A stretch of DNA of 64,000 nucleotides, from positions 62,001-126,000 of the forward strand of contig NZ_JASHIM010000006.1 of NCBI RefSeq assembly GCF_030733685.1. The letters are read 5' to 3'. The position numbers were made by a program, and so were the translations under genes. The notes below the pieces were generated by a model, which saw only the letters and a program-made list of their open reading frames with translations, ran no database searches and was not told the DNA's origin. Shown one piece after another: positions 9,052 to 17,041 of this stretch (positions within the stretch are counted from its first letter, which is position 1; every line of letters begins with the position of its first letter). This stretch comes from Roseovarius sp. MMSF_3281 (GTDB lineage Bacteria > Pseudomonadota > Alphaproteobacteria > Rhodobacterales > Rhodobacteraceae).

Positions 9052-9390
9052 TTATCCGGCGGCGCGGCGCGACAGGCTGTCCATGCTGTCATGGATCACG
9101 AAAACCGAATCCATCCGGGTCAGGCGAAATACCTTGGCCACATCCGGCGTCAGCTCGGCCAGATCAAGCTGTTGGCCCGGGTTCAGTTGCTTCATCGAGG
9201 CCACGATCGCCCCAAGGCCGCTGGAGTCGACGAAAGTCACCTTCGACAGGTCCAGAACCACATGCGCCGGGCCGCCATCGGTCAGGGCGCGCATGCCGTC
9301 CTTGAACCGGATCGCGGCGCTGGCGTCGATGCGCGCCTCGTTGACGGTAATGATAAGCGCGTCATTGGTTTTTGTGCTCTGCAGGTCCAT
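9052..9390 (-). CDS. STAS-domain anti-anti-sigma factor
   Basis: 112 residues, the length of a single SpoIIAA/RsbV-type STAS domain. The phosphorylation loop reads VTFVDSSGLGAIVA, with the target serine at position 56 or 57. A GGAGG site precedes ATG 9390. The kinase-like gene follows within a few tens of bases, so the two would be translated together. When unphosphorylated it should sequester the kinase and free its target; the target in this genome is not in the window. Confidence 0.9.
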   Translation of the reverse strand: MDLQSTKTNDALIITVNEARIDASAAIRFKDGMRALTDGGPAHVVLDLSKVTFVDSSGLGAIVASMKQLNPGQQLDLAELTPDVAKVFRLTRMDSVFVIHDSMDSLSRRAAG

Positions 9391-9483
9391 GATGCCTCCG
9401 GGCCATAGGTAGTAATACGGCCAAGGCTAGACCCCATTCCTTACCATTCGGTATTCATGGGCACGAAAGAGGAGGATCAAGCG

Positions 9484-10656
9484 ATGAAAGAGGTCGTCAT
9501 CGCGGGCGCCGCCCGCACGCCGATGGGCGGTTTTCAAGGGGATTTCGACGGGGTCGAGGCCCCGGTTCTGGGCGGGGCGGCGATTCGCGCGGCGCTTGTC
9601 GATGCCCGTAGCGACACGGTGGATGAGGTTCTCATGGGCTGCGTGTTGCCCGCCGGGCAGGGCCAAGCCCCTGCGCGGCAAGCCGGCTTTGCCGGCGGTT
9701 TGGGGGAGGACGTCCCGGCGACCACCCTCAACAAGATGTGCGGTTCGGGCATGAAGGCGGCGATGATCGGCTTTGATCAGATCGCTTTGGGCCATACCGA
9801 CACGATGATAACAGGCGGTATGGAATCCATGTCCTGCGCGCCGTACCTGTTGCCGAAAATGCGCGGCGGGGCCCGGCTTGGTCATGCGCAGGTACAGGAT
9901 CATATGTTCCTCGATGGGCTGGAAGATGCCTATGACAAGGGTCGCCTGATGGGCACCTTCGCCGAAGACTGCGCCGAAAAATTCCAGTTCACCCGCGAGG
10001 CACAGGATGCCTATGCCATCGGCTCCCTCGAAGGGGCTTTGGCGGCGCAGAAATCCGGCGCCTTTGAAGGCGAGATTGCCCCGGTCACCCTGAAAACCCG
10101 CAAGGGCGAGGTGACGATTGCCGAGGATGAACAACCCGCCAAGGCCCGCCCCGACAAGATTCCGCAGCTTAAACCGGCCTTCCGTCAGGATGGCACGGTG
10201 ACGCCTGCCAATTCCTCGTCGATTAGCGATGGCGCAGCGGCGCTTGTGATGGCCTCGCGTGAGGCGGCCGAGGCCAAGGGCCTCAACATCCGCGCCCGCA
10301 TCATGGGCCATGCCAGCCACGCGCAAGCGCCGGGGTGGTTCACCACGGCCCCGGTGCCGGCGGCGCAGAACCTCCTGCAAAAACTGGGCTGGTCCAAGGA
10401 TGACGTGGACCTGTGGGAGGTGAACGAGGCCTTCGCCGTGGTGCCCATGGCCTTTATGCATGAAATGGACCTGCCGCGCGACAAGGTGAACGTGAACGGC
10501 GGGGCCTGCGCATTGGGCCATCCCATCGGGGCCAGCGGGGCGCGCATCATGGTGACGCTTCTGAACGCCTTGGAAAAACGCGGGCTGAAGCGTGGCGTTG
10601 CCGCCATCTGCATTGGCGGGGGCGAAGGCACGGCGATTGCCATCGAACGGGTTTAA
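9484..10656 (+). CDS. Acetyl-CoA C-acyltransferase (thiolase)
   Basis: 390 residues. Thiolases join or split acyl-CoAs, either acetoacetyl-CoA formation or the last step of beta-oxidation. Catalytic residues are all visible: Cys86 in NKMCGSGMKA, His346 in CALGHPIGASGAR, and Cys376 in ICIGGGEG. The start at ATG 9484 is set by AGGAGG just upstream; an in-frame ATG at 9457 has no such site. The next genes in the same direction (msrC-like, nitrilase) are not obviously functionally linked. Whether it is degradative or biosynthetic cannot be decided from sequence alone. Confidence 0.92.
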   Translation: MKEVVIAGAARTPMGGFQGDFDGVEAPVLGGAAIRAALVDARSDTVDEVLMGCVLPAGQGQAPARQAGFAGGLGEDVPATTLNKMCGSGMKAAMIGFDQIALGHTDTMITGGMESMSCAPYLLPKMRGGARLGHAQVQDHMFLDGLEDAYDKGRLMGTFAEDCAEKFQFTREAQDAYAIGSLEGALAAQKSGAFEGEIAPVTLKTRKGEVTIAEDEQPAKARPDKIPQLKPAFRQDGTVTPANSSSISDGAAALVMASREAAEAKGLNIRARIMGHASHAQAPGWFTTAPVPAAQNLLQKLGWSKDDVDLWEVNEAFAVVPMAFMHEMDLPRDKVNVNGGACALGHPIGASGARIMVTLLNALEKRGLKRGVAAICIGGGEGTAIAIERV

Positions 10657-10684
10657 GCCTGTGCGAAGCTTGCCCATTGTGGCC

Positions 10685-10718
10685 CATGTCCCGGATGTGA
10701 TTAAACAGCCGGGACATG
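10685..10718 (+). other. Intergenic hairpin between thiolase and msrC
   Basis: A perfect 10-bp inverted repeat (CATGTCCCGG at 10685-10694, CCGGGACATG at 10709-10718) with a 14-base A/T-richer loop. There is no T-run. It may be a transcript-processing or pausing structure, or an operator. Confidence 0.35.
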
Positions 10719-10734
10719 CTTACGCGAGGCCAAG

Positions 10735-11190
10735 ATGCGCATCGACTACGCCGAAATCTCAAAGACCATCGCCGCCCTGACAGAGGGTGAGACTGACCCG
10801 GTGGCCCTCATGGCCACCATGGTCTGTGAACTGCACCACGCCGACGACCGTTTTGATTGGACAGGGTTCTACCGGGTGACCGGCCCCGAAATGCTCAAGA
10901 TCGGGCCGTATCAGGGCGGGCATGGCTGCCTGACGATCCCGTTTTCGCGCGGGGTTTGCGGGGCGGCGGCCCGCACCGGTTCGGTGCAGCTGGTGGCCGA
11001 TGTCGAATCCTTCCCGGGCCATATCGCCTGTTCCAGTTCCACCCGTTCGGAAATCGTGCTGCCGGTTTATGACGGTGCGCATGACCTTCTGGGTGTTTTG
11101 GATATCGACAGCGATCAGCCCGGTGCCTTCACCCAAGACGACGCCAAGGGGTTGCAGCACATCCTTGATGACGTCTTTGGCAACCTCTGA
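10735..11190 (+). CDS. msrC: Free methionine-(R)-sulfoxide reductase (GAF domain)
   Basis: 151 residues forming one GAF domain. fRMsr enzymes reduce free L-methionine-R-sulfoxide with thioredoxin. The distinctive cysteines are present: GVCGAAARTG (Cys75) and GHIACSSSTRSEIVLP (Cys99), matching the catalytic and resolving positions of the E. coli and yeast enzymes. WTGFY and KIGPYQG match the substrate-pocket segments. The following nitrilase-family gene starts 10 bases later, suggesting an operon. The GAF fold also occurs in sensors, but the cysteine pattern argues for the enzyme. Confidence 0.87.
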   Translation: MRIDYAEISKTIAALTEGETDPVALMATMVCELHHADDRFDWTGFYRVTGPEMLKIGPYQGGHGCLTIPFSRGVCGAAARTGSVQLVADVESFPGHIACSSSTRSEIVLPVYDGAHDLLGVLDIDSDQPGAFTQDDAKGLQHILDDVFGNL

Positions 11191-11199
11191 GGTCCGCCC

Positions 11200-12084
11200 A
11201 TGAAAATCGCAACTGCCGCCTATCCTCTGGATCAATTCAACCAATGGTCCGACTACGCCACGAAGCTTGAGGCCTGGGTCTCCGAGGCCGCAGGGCAGGG
11301 CGCTGACCTGCTGGTGTTTCCCGAATACGGCGCGATGGAACTGGCCACTTTGAACGGCCCGGATGTGGCCGCCGATCTGCCTGCCTCTTTGCGGGCGATC
11401 TCGGATAAAATCCCGCAAGTGGATGCGCTGCACGCCGAATTGGCCGCCAAATATGGCGTCTATATCTGCGCCGCCTCTGCCCCCGTCTATGATGACGCCC
11501 TTGGCCCCGACCCGGTCAACCGTGCCCGGCTTTTCAGCCCAAGTGGCGAAATGGGTATTCAAGACAAGCAAATCATGACCCGCTGGGAACGTGCGCCGAT
11601 GGGCGTTGTGCCCGGCGGCCCGCTCACCCTGTTTGACACTGCCTTGGGCAAGATCGGCATCCTCATTTGCTATGATTCCGAATTCCCGCTTCTGGCCCGC
11701 GCCTTGGCCGAGGCCGATATCCTGCTTGTTCCGTCCTGTACCGAGGCGCTCGAAGGCTATTGGCGGGTGCGCATCGGGGCCATGGCCCGCGCCTTGGAAG
11801 GACAATGCGTTACCGTCATGGCCTCGACCGTGGGCGACGCGCAATGGAACGAGGTGGCCGACCTCAATACCGGCATGGGCGGTATCTTCGGCCCGCCCGA
11901 CGCGGGCTTTCCCCCCACCGGCGTCTTGGCCGAAGGCACCCTCAACACCCCCGGCTGGACCGTGACCGAGGTGGATGTCGACGCCATTTCCCGGGTCCGT
12001 GCCGATGGCAATGTCCTCAACGCCACCCACTGGAATGAACAACCCGCTCGCGTCCAGGATGTCACACAGCGCCGCCTGCGGTGA
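11200..12084 (+). CDS. Carbon-nitrogen hydrolase (nitrilase superfamily)
   Basis: 294 residues. The Glu-Lys-Cys triad of nitrilase-superfamily amidases can be placed: Glu in VFPEYGAME (near residue 47), Lys in QDKQIMTRWE, and Cys in ILICYDSEFPLLARAL. A cytoplasmic amidase or omega-amidase-like role is likely, but the substrate is not determined; there is no N-acyltransferase or synthetase fusion. It follows msrC by 9 bases and probably shares its transcript. Confidence 0.88.
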   Translation: MKIATAAYPLDQFNQWSDYATKLEAWVSEAAGQGADLLVFPEYGAMELATLNGPDVAADLPASLRAISDKIPQVDALHAELAAKYGVYICAASAPVYDDALGPDPVNRARLFSPSGEMGIQDKQIMTRWERAPMGVVPGGPLTLFDTALGKIGILICYDSEFPLLARALAEADILLVPSCTEALEGYWRVRIGAMARALEGQCVTVMASTVGDAQWNEVADLNTGMGGIFGPPDAGFPPTGVLAEGTLNTPGWTVTEVDVDAISRVRADGNVLNATHWNEQPARVQDVTQRRLR

Positions 12085-12167
12085 TTATGGCCTTGAAAAA
12101 TACGGCGAATAGGCCCATTTAAAGCGCGTTCCGCAAATCAGGCGGATCGTGCAACGAAGGAGAGACC

Positions 12168-12386
12168 ATGGCCAAGGAAGATACGCTCGAATTTCCCGGT
12201 GTCGTGAAGGAACTCCTGCCGAATGCGACGTTCCGGGTCGAGCTTGAAAACGGCCATGAGATCATCGCGCACACGGCAGGCAAGATGCGCAAGAACCGCA
12301 TCCGCGTTCTGGCAGGCGACAAGGTGCAAGTCGAAATGACGCCCTATGATCTGACCAAGGGTCGGATCAACTACCGATTCAAATAG
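12168..12386 (+). CDS. infA: Translation initiation factor IF-1
   Basis: 72 residues, the standard length. A single S1-like OB fold: [70 protein letters not shown] in segments. It binds the A site of the 30S subunit during initiation. GAAGGAGAGACC before ATG 12168 is a strong ribosome site. Downstream come maf, RNase E/G and yacG, the usual alphaproteobacterial order. Confidence 0.98.
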   Translation: MAKEDTLEFPGVVKELLPNATFRVELENGHEIIAHTAGKMRKNRIRVLAGDKVQVEMTPYDLTKGRINYRFK

Positions 12387-12407
12387 CGCGAAGCCCTTGG
12401 CTTCGCG
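12387..12407 (+). other. Hairpin directly after infA
   Basis: A perfect 9-bp stem CGCGAAGCC/GGCTTCGCG with a 3-base loop begins immediately after the infA stop codon. No T-run follows. It probably protects the abundant infA mRNA 3' end or attenuates read-through into maf. Confidence 0.45.
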
Positions 12408-12474
12408 ACAGTGCGGGTAAACGTTTTGCGCAGCAAAATGTGGCTGGCACCCGGCTGCACTTCTGGGCGCTGAC

Positions 12475-13065
12475 ATGATCGACACACCCAAACTCATCCT
12501 CGGATCGGGCAGCCCGCGCAGGCGGGACTTGCTGGCACAAATCGGGGTTGTGGCGGATGATATCCGCCCACCCGACATTGACGAAACCCCACAAAAATCC
12601 GAACTGCCGCGCCCCTATTGCATCCGCATGGCGCGGCAAAAGGCTTGGGCGGTTGAGGCCGGGCCGGATGACATCGTGCTCTCCGCCGATACCACCGTGG
12701 CCCTTGGTCGCCGCATCATGGGCAAGCCGGAAAACGCGGGCGAAGCGGCGCAATTCCTGCTGGCCATGTCGGGCCGCCGTCACAAGGTGATCACCGCCGT
12801 CGCCATCCGCCGGGGCGATCGGCTTTGGCAGCGCGAGGTTGTCACCACCGTCAAGATGAAGCGCCTTTCGGATGAGGAACTCAACGCCTACCTCGCCACC
12901 GGCGATTGGCAGGGCAAGGCGGGCGGCTATGGTATCCAAGGCCCCGCCGGTGTGCTGATCCCGTGGATCCAAGGCTCATTCACCGCCGTTGTCGGCCTGC
13001 CACTGGCCGAAACCGCCACCCTCCTGCGCGCCGCAGGCTACCCATTGTTTAAGGAGGAGCCATGA
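12475..13065 (+). CDS. maf: Maf-family nucleoside triphosphate pyrophosphatase
   Basis: 196 residues. Maf proteins hydrolyse canonical or modified dTTP/UTP/CTP to monophosphates. The N-terminal [14 protein letters not shown] loop is diagnostic, followed by SADTTVAL and RRHKVITAV, and the late GGYGIQG. It overlaps the RNase E/G gene by four bases (ATGA at 13062-13065), which indicates translational coupling. Which Maf subfamily (YhdE or YceF) it belongs to is not settled here. Confidence 0.93.
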   Translation: MIDTPKLILGSGSPRRRDLLAQIGVVADDIRPPDIDETPQKSELPRPYCIRMARQKAWAVEAGPDDIVLSADTTVALGRRIMGKPENAGEAAQFLLAMSGRRHKVITAVAIRRGDRLWQREVVTTVKMKRLSDEELNAYLATGDWQGKAGGYGIQGPAGVLIPWIQGSFTAVVGLPLAETATLLRAAGYPLFKEEP

Positions 13066-14087
13066 AAGGCCGCCTGATCGCCCTTGACCACCTGAACGGG
13101 ATCGAGGCCGCCGCCCTTATGGTCGATGGCCGCCTCGAAGACCTCTTCCTCGATCCCGATGGCCCGCGCCCCGGTGCCATCTACCGCGCCATTGCCGACC
13201 GCCCGATGAAAGGGCAGGGGGGCATGTTCCTGCGCACCCCCGATGGCACAGTCTTCTTGCGGCAGGTCAAGGGCCTCAGCCCCGGACAGCCGCTCTTGGT
13301 GCAGGTCACCGGCCATGCCGAGCCGGGCAAGGCCCTGCCAGTCACGGCGAAACTCTTGTTCAAAAGCCGCTACGCCATCGTCACGCCCGAGGCCCCGGGC
13401 CTCAATATCTCGCGCCAAATCCGCGATGACGACCGCCGCGACGAGTTGCTCGCCATTGCCCACGCCGAAATGGACGGGGTCGAGATGGGCCTGATCCTGC
13501 GCTCTTCCTGCCTTGAGGCCGACGACGATGAGATCGCCGGGGATATCCGCGCCATGGTCGATCTGGCCACGGCTGTTCTGGGCGATGCAGACGGGGCCGA
13601 GCCGGAAAAACTTACCGAAGGCGACGGGCCGCACACACTGGCCTGGCGCGAATGGACCGATCCGGCGGATGTGGCAGCCGAGGAAGGCTCCTTTGCTGAT
13701 CACGGTGTGCTGGATGCACTGGATCACCTGCAAGAGGCTCGCGTGCCGCTCTCGGGCGGGGCTTCGATGTTCATTGAACCCACCCGCGCGCTCGTAGCCG
13801 TGGATGTGAACACCGGCAACGATACCTCCCCCGCCGCGGGCATGAAGGCCAACATGGCCGCCGCCCGGGATCTGCCGCGCCAGTTGCGCCTGCGTGGCTT
13901 GGGCGGGCAGGTGGTGCTTGACCTCGCCCCGATGCCCAAGAAAGACCGCCGCCAATTTGAAACCACCCTGCGCGCCGCCTTCCGTGCCTGCACGGTGGAG
14001 ACCACCCTTGTCGGCTGGACAGGCCTTGGCCATTATGAATTGCAACGCAAACGCGACCGCGTCGCACTCTCCGAGGTGATGCCATGA
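13062..14087 (+). CDS. RNase E/G-family ribonuclease (short form)
   Basis: 341 residues, much shorter than E. coli RNase E (1061) or RNase G (489). The S1 region is compact ([38 protein letters not shown]). The catalytic half keeps the two metal-binding aspartates: [11 protein letters not shown] and [11 protein letters not shown]. No Zn-link CPxC motif or C-terminal degradosome scaffold is present. Its place between maf and yacG is conserved in this group. A full-length RNase E is expected elsewhere in the genome, so this one probably does specialised RNA trimming. Confidence 0.88.
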   Translation: MKGRLIALDHLNGIEAAALMVDGRLEDLFLDPDGPRPGAIYRAIADRPMKGQGGMFLRTPDGTVFLRQVKGLSPGQPLLVQVTGHAEPGKALPVTAKLLFKSRYAIVTPEAPGLNISRQIRDDDRRDELLAIAHAEMDGVEMGLILRSSCLEADDDEIAGDIRAMVDLATAVLGDADGAEPEKLTEGDGPHTLAWREWTDPADVAAEEGSFADHGVLDALDHLQEARVPLSGGASMFIEPTRALVAVDVNTGNDTSPAAGMKANMAAARDLPRQLRLRGLGGQVVLDLAPMPKKDRRQFETTLRAAFRACTVETTLVGWTGLGHYELQRKRDRVALSEVMP

Positions 14088-14272
14088 CCTGCCCGATCTG
14101 CGGCAAGAAAAGCGACTCCAAGACGCGGCCCTTCTGTTCGAAACGCTGCGCCGATATCGACTTGGGCAAATGGATGGGCGGGGACTATGCCGTGCCGTCG
14201 CGCGACCCCGAGGATATGGAACGCGCCTGGGAAGAGGCCGAGGCGCAAAAGGCCCGCGAGAAACCGCACTAG
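14084..14272 (+). CDS. yacG: DNA gyrase inhibitor YacG
   Basis: 62 residues with a zinc-binding four-Cys site: CPICGKKS and FCSKRCADIDLGKWMGG. YacG binds the GyrB C-terminal part and blocks DNA binding in E. coli. The ATG overlaps the stop of the RNase gene (ATGA), making maf-RNase-yacG a tightly coupled unit. The acidic tail (AWEEAEAQKARE) is typical. Confidence 0.93.
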   Translation: MTCPICGKKSDSKTRPFCSKRCADIDLGKWMGGDYAVPSRDPEDMERAWEEAEAQKAREKPH

Positions 14273-14443
14273 GCGGCGCTGGCCCGCATCCAGGCATCAA
14301 CCAACCACACCACTCCAATTGATGTGCACGAGCGAGCCTCCTGCGATAAAGGCCAGCGGCCTGAAAAAATTGACAAAGCCCTCTGGACACCCCGCCCGAC
14401 CTGACCTAGAACGCCTCCACCCGAAGGCAGCCGCCTTCCCCGT

Positions 14444-14518
14444 GCCCGGGTAGCTCAGGGGTAGAGCAGTGGATTGAAAATCCTCGTGTCGGTGGTTCGA
14501 TTCCGCCCCCGGGCACCA
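14444..14518 (+). tRNA. tRNA-Phe (anticodon GAA)
   Basis: A 75-base cloverleaf. The acceptor GCCCGGG pairs with CCCGGGC, the discriminator is A, and CCA is encoded. The D arm is GCTC/GAGC, the anticodon loop TTGAAAA reads GAA, and the T loop is TTCGATT. The anticodon stem has one mismatch at its second pair. A decayed tyrosine-recombinase gene follows directly, so this tRNA was probably an integration site. Confidence 0.95.
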
Positions 14519-14630
14519 TTTAAACAATCAATACGACGACGTGCAGGAAAGTTGGCCCGACCATGTTGGCCGGGATCTCTATTGCACATATCTTACACGC
14601 TGTGCCCCATGTTTTGGGTGCGGTGTCGAG

Positions 14631-15240
14631 ATGGCTGAAAACACAGGATTCCGGGCGGCAAGGTGCAGGTCCACAAGCGACCGAACAGCTCGGTTCGGCA
14701 GTGTTCAGCTTACATGAATGGCAAGACCCGGCGCGTAAGTCCCAAAGACGCGAGCCTTGCCAAAGCCAAGGAGTTTGCCGAGGACTGATATCCTGATCTG
14801 CGCGGGCAGAAATCACGCGGAGACTTCGTAAGCGAGAAAACCTTTAAGCAGGCTGCCGAACGGTTTGAGAAAGCGTACGAGGTTGCGACGGCTGGCAAAG
14901 TGCAGGGTTACCGCATCTTTCGGCCCAGAAAGCCCCTGATTGCAAACCGCCGTCACGGTCGACGATGCACCATGAAATCGTGACCCTGCGCCAAGCGCTC
15001 AGACTCGCGATCCGGCATGGCTGGCTGGTCGCATTTCCCGGCCTTTCCGAACCATACCGCGCTTCGTTCAAGGTGCCGCATCGTGGCTGATTTTGCCCTG
15101 ACGAGTACAAGACATTCTATAGGGCCACGCGCGAGAAGGCGAAGAAAGCCGCCACCCGATCCACTCCTCGCGGGGGGGCACCAACCGGGCCACTTTCAAC
15201 CCGTACCACCCGCGCGGGTCATTGCTTTAAAGCTGAAGAG
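14631..15240 (+). pseudogene. Decayed tyrosine recombinase (phage/island integrase)
   Basis: No open frame spans this stretch, but integrase pieces are readable in shifting frames. One piece contains YMNGKTRRVSPKDASLAKAKEFAED, a TGA at 14786-14788 where a Trp codon is expected, then YPDLRG and FKQAAERFEKAYEV. An internal deletion seems to follow, then AGKVQGYRIFR. In a later frame come MHHEIVTLRQALRLAIRHGWL and LSEPYRASFKVPHRG-stop-FCPDEYKTFYRATREKAK. These match the N-terminal and core-binding parts of site-specific integrases common in Rhodobacterales. The catalytic Arg-His-Tyr region is missing. It lies directly downstream of tRNA-Phe, a classic relic of an excised or decayed island. Confidence 0.8.
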
Positions 15241-15244
15241 GAAA

Positions 15245-15319
15245 TGGCTGGGGTGGTAGGATTCGAACCTACGGTACACTGTACCAAAAACAGCTGCCTT
15301 ACCACTTGGCTACACCCCA
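15245..15319 (-). tRNA. tRNA-Gln (anticodon TTG)
   Basis: Read on the minus strand: acceptor TGGGGTG pairs with CACCCCA, discriminator G, encoded CCA, T loop TTCGAAT, and anticodon loop TTTTGGT giving UUG (Gln). It faces tRNA-Phe across the integrase remnant. The total length is 75 bases. Confidence 0.95.
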
Positions 15320-15412
15320 ACGGTGACGCGCTAGTTACTCTGGTCGTGGGCCGGTTTCAAGAGTGCTTGAGCAAAAAATTCACGGCTTTTGCAAAACCTG
15401 TCTTCAAGCTGG

Positions 15413-15907
15413 TCAATCAAGGATTTCATCGGGCTTCACACCCCAAAGGCTTGTCTTCGGGGCCCACCCTTCGTAGCCGCCTGCCGAAATCTCGCACCAA
15501 TCGGCGCTGCATTCCTCCAGATGGGCAATCACCCCAAGTTCCAGCCGCGCAACAACCATCGCGCCCTCCATGGGTTTTGACAGCACATCCAGCATGTCGC
15601 GCTCCACGATCGCGGTGCGCGCGCCGGACAGAAGCGAATAGTGAATCCAGCCACCTGCGCCGTCGCGGTCGCGTACGCGCCGCCAATGGCCGTGCTCGGC
15701 GGTGATCTCAAGCGGGACATCCTTGCGCTTGAACACCCAGTCGATTCGATGGGTCAGGCTTGGACCGCGCCGCACATTGCCTTCCGAGGCCTTCATGGAT
15801 ACGAACCGCGGCAAGGGCAGGTTGGTGACCGGCCCGCGCTCCTGCGCCTGTGCCACGCTACCGGCCAAAAGGGCCACAGCAACGGCCAATGCCACGCTCG
15901 TCTTCAT
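15413..15907 (-). CDS. Secreted bacterial SH3-domain protein
   Basis: 164 residues. The signal peptide (KTSVALAVAVALLAGSVAQAQ) is clear, so it acts in the periplasm. Two SH3-like repeats follow: VSMKASEGNVRRGPSLTHRIDWVF with GHWRRVRDRDGAGGWIH, and VVARLELGVIAHLEEC with DWCEISAGGYEGWAPKTSLWGV. SH3_4-type proteins often bind cell-wall peptides, but no ligand is known. ATG 15907 follows GGAAG at good spacing; ATG 15913 is also in frame. It is divergent from the dehydrogenase gene at 16018. Confidence 0.85.
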   Translation of the reverse strand: MKTSVALAVAVALLAGSVAQAQERGPVTNLPLPRFVSMKASEGNVRRGPSLTHRIDWVFKRKDVPLEITAEHGHWRRVRDRDGAGGWIHYSLLSGARTAIVERDMLDVLSKPMEGAMVVARLELGVIAHLEECSADWCEISAGGYEGWAPKTSLWGVKPDEILD

Positions 15908-16017
15908 CTGCATCTTCCGATTTCTGCCCGATCCTATGGCCGGGTTCTTGTGCCTCGGCCTTTCCTGCGTCACTCTGACAGCAATGCGCGGGATTTGGAA
16001 GATGAAGGAGGCCCCCC

Positions 16018-17004
16018 ATGGCATCTGATCGCCTGAGTGTTGTCGTTACGCGACGCCTGCCTGACCCGGTTGAGCGGCGTCTGGGCGAATTGTTCGACGT
16101 CCAGTTGCGCCAGGACGACACCCCCATGACCCGCGAGGAGTTGATCGCGGCGGTGCAAAGTGCCGATGTTCTGGTCCCCACGCTGTCGGACCGGATTGAT
16201 GCCGGGCTGATCGGGCAGGCCGGTGAGCGGCTCAAGCTGATTGCCAATTACGGGGCCGGGGTCGATCATATCGACGTGCAAACCGCCCGCGAACGCGGCG
16301 TTCTGGTGTCCAATACGCCGGGTGTTTCCGCCGATGATACCGCCGATATGACCATGGGGCTCATTCTGGCCGTCACCCGCCGCTTGCCCGAGGGGCTGGC
16401 CGTGATGCAAGGCGGCGATTGGCGGGGCTGGGCGCCCACCACGCTTCTTGGCGGGCGCATCGCCGGGCGGCGCTTGGGTGTTCTGGGCCTTGGCCGCATC
16501 GGACAATCCGTGGCGCGCCGCGCGGCGGCCTTCGGCATGGATATCCATTACCACAACCGCCGCCGCTTGCGCCCCGAAACCGAGGAAGAGTTGGGCGCCA
16601 CCTATTGGGAAAGCCTTGATCAGATGGTCGCGCGGATGGATGTGATTTCCATCAACTGCCCGCATACGCCCTCGACCTTTCACCTGATGAACGCCCGACG
16701 GCTCAAGCTGATGAAACCCGAGGCGGTGATCGTGAACACCTCGCGCGGCGAGGTGATCGACGAAAACGCCCTGACGCGCATGCTGCGCGCCGGCGAGATC
16801 GCGGGCGCGGGCCTCGATGTCTATGAACACGGGGCCGAGGTAAACCCCCGCCTGCGTGACCTGAAAAACGTGGTGCTTTTGCCGCATATGGGCTCGGCCA
16901 CCGTGGAGGGCCGCCTTGAGATGGGGGAAAAGGTGATCCTCAATATCAAAACCTTCGACGATGGCCACCGCCCGCCCGATCAGGTGGTGCCAGCCATGCT
17001 ATGA
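16018..17004 (+). CDS. D-2-hydroxyacid dehydrogenase (glyoxylate/hydroxypyruvate reductase type)
   Basis: 328 residues. An NAD(P)H-dependent reductase of 2-keto acids. The Rossmann motif GVLGLGRIGQSVARRAAAFGM sits near residue 160. Active-site elements are ANYGAGVDHID, NTSRGEVIDE (Arg), GAGLDVYEHG (Glu) and LPHMGSAT (His). Such enzymes convert glyoxylate to glycolate or hydroxypyruvate to D-glycerate; the exact preference is not shown. It starts a same-strand run with GGT, TauE/SafE and the dioxygenase-like gene. Confidence 0.9.
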   Translation: MASDRLSVVVTRRLPDPVERRLGELFDVQLRQDDTPMTREELIAAVQSADVLVPTLSDRIDAGLIGQAGERLKLIANYGAGVDHIDVQTARERGVLVSNTPGVSADDTADMTMGLILAVTRRLPEGLAVMQGGDWRGWAPTTLLGGRIAGRRLGVLGLGRIGQSVARRAAAFGMDIHYHNRRRLRPETEEELGATYWESLDQMVARMDVISINCPHTPSTFHLMNARRLKLMKPEAVIVNTSRGEVIDENALTRMLRAGEIAGAGLDVYEHGAEVNPRLRDLKNVVLLPHMGSATVEGRLEMGEKVILNIKTFDDGHRPPDQVVPAML

Positions 17005-17041
17005 GCGGTCTCAGCGTCACAGGTTTCCCGGAGGTCCGACC

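Noticed and set aside
15176-15183. GGGCACCA resembling the tRNA-Phe 3' end, as an att repeat
   Set aside because: Only eight bases match, too short for an attachment-site repeat in this GC-rich context.
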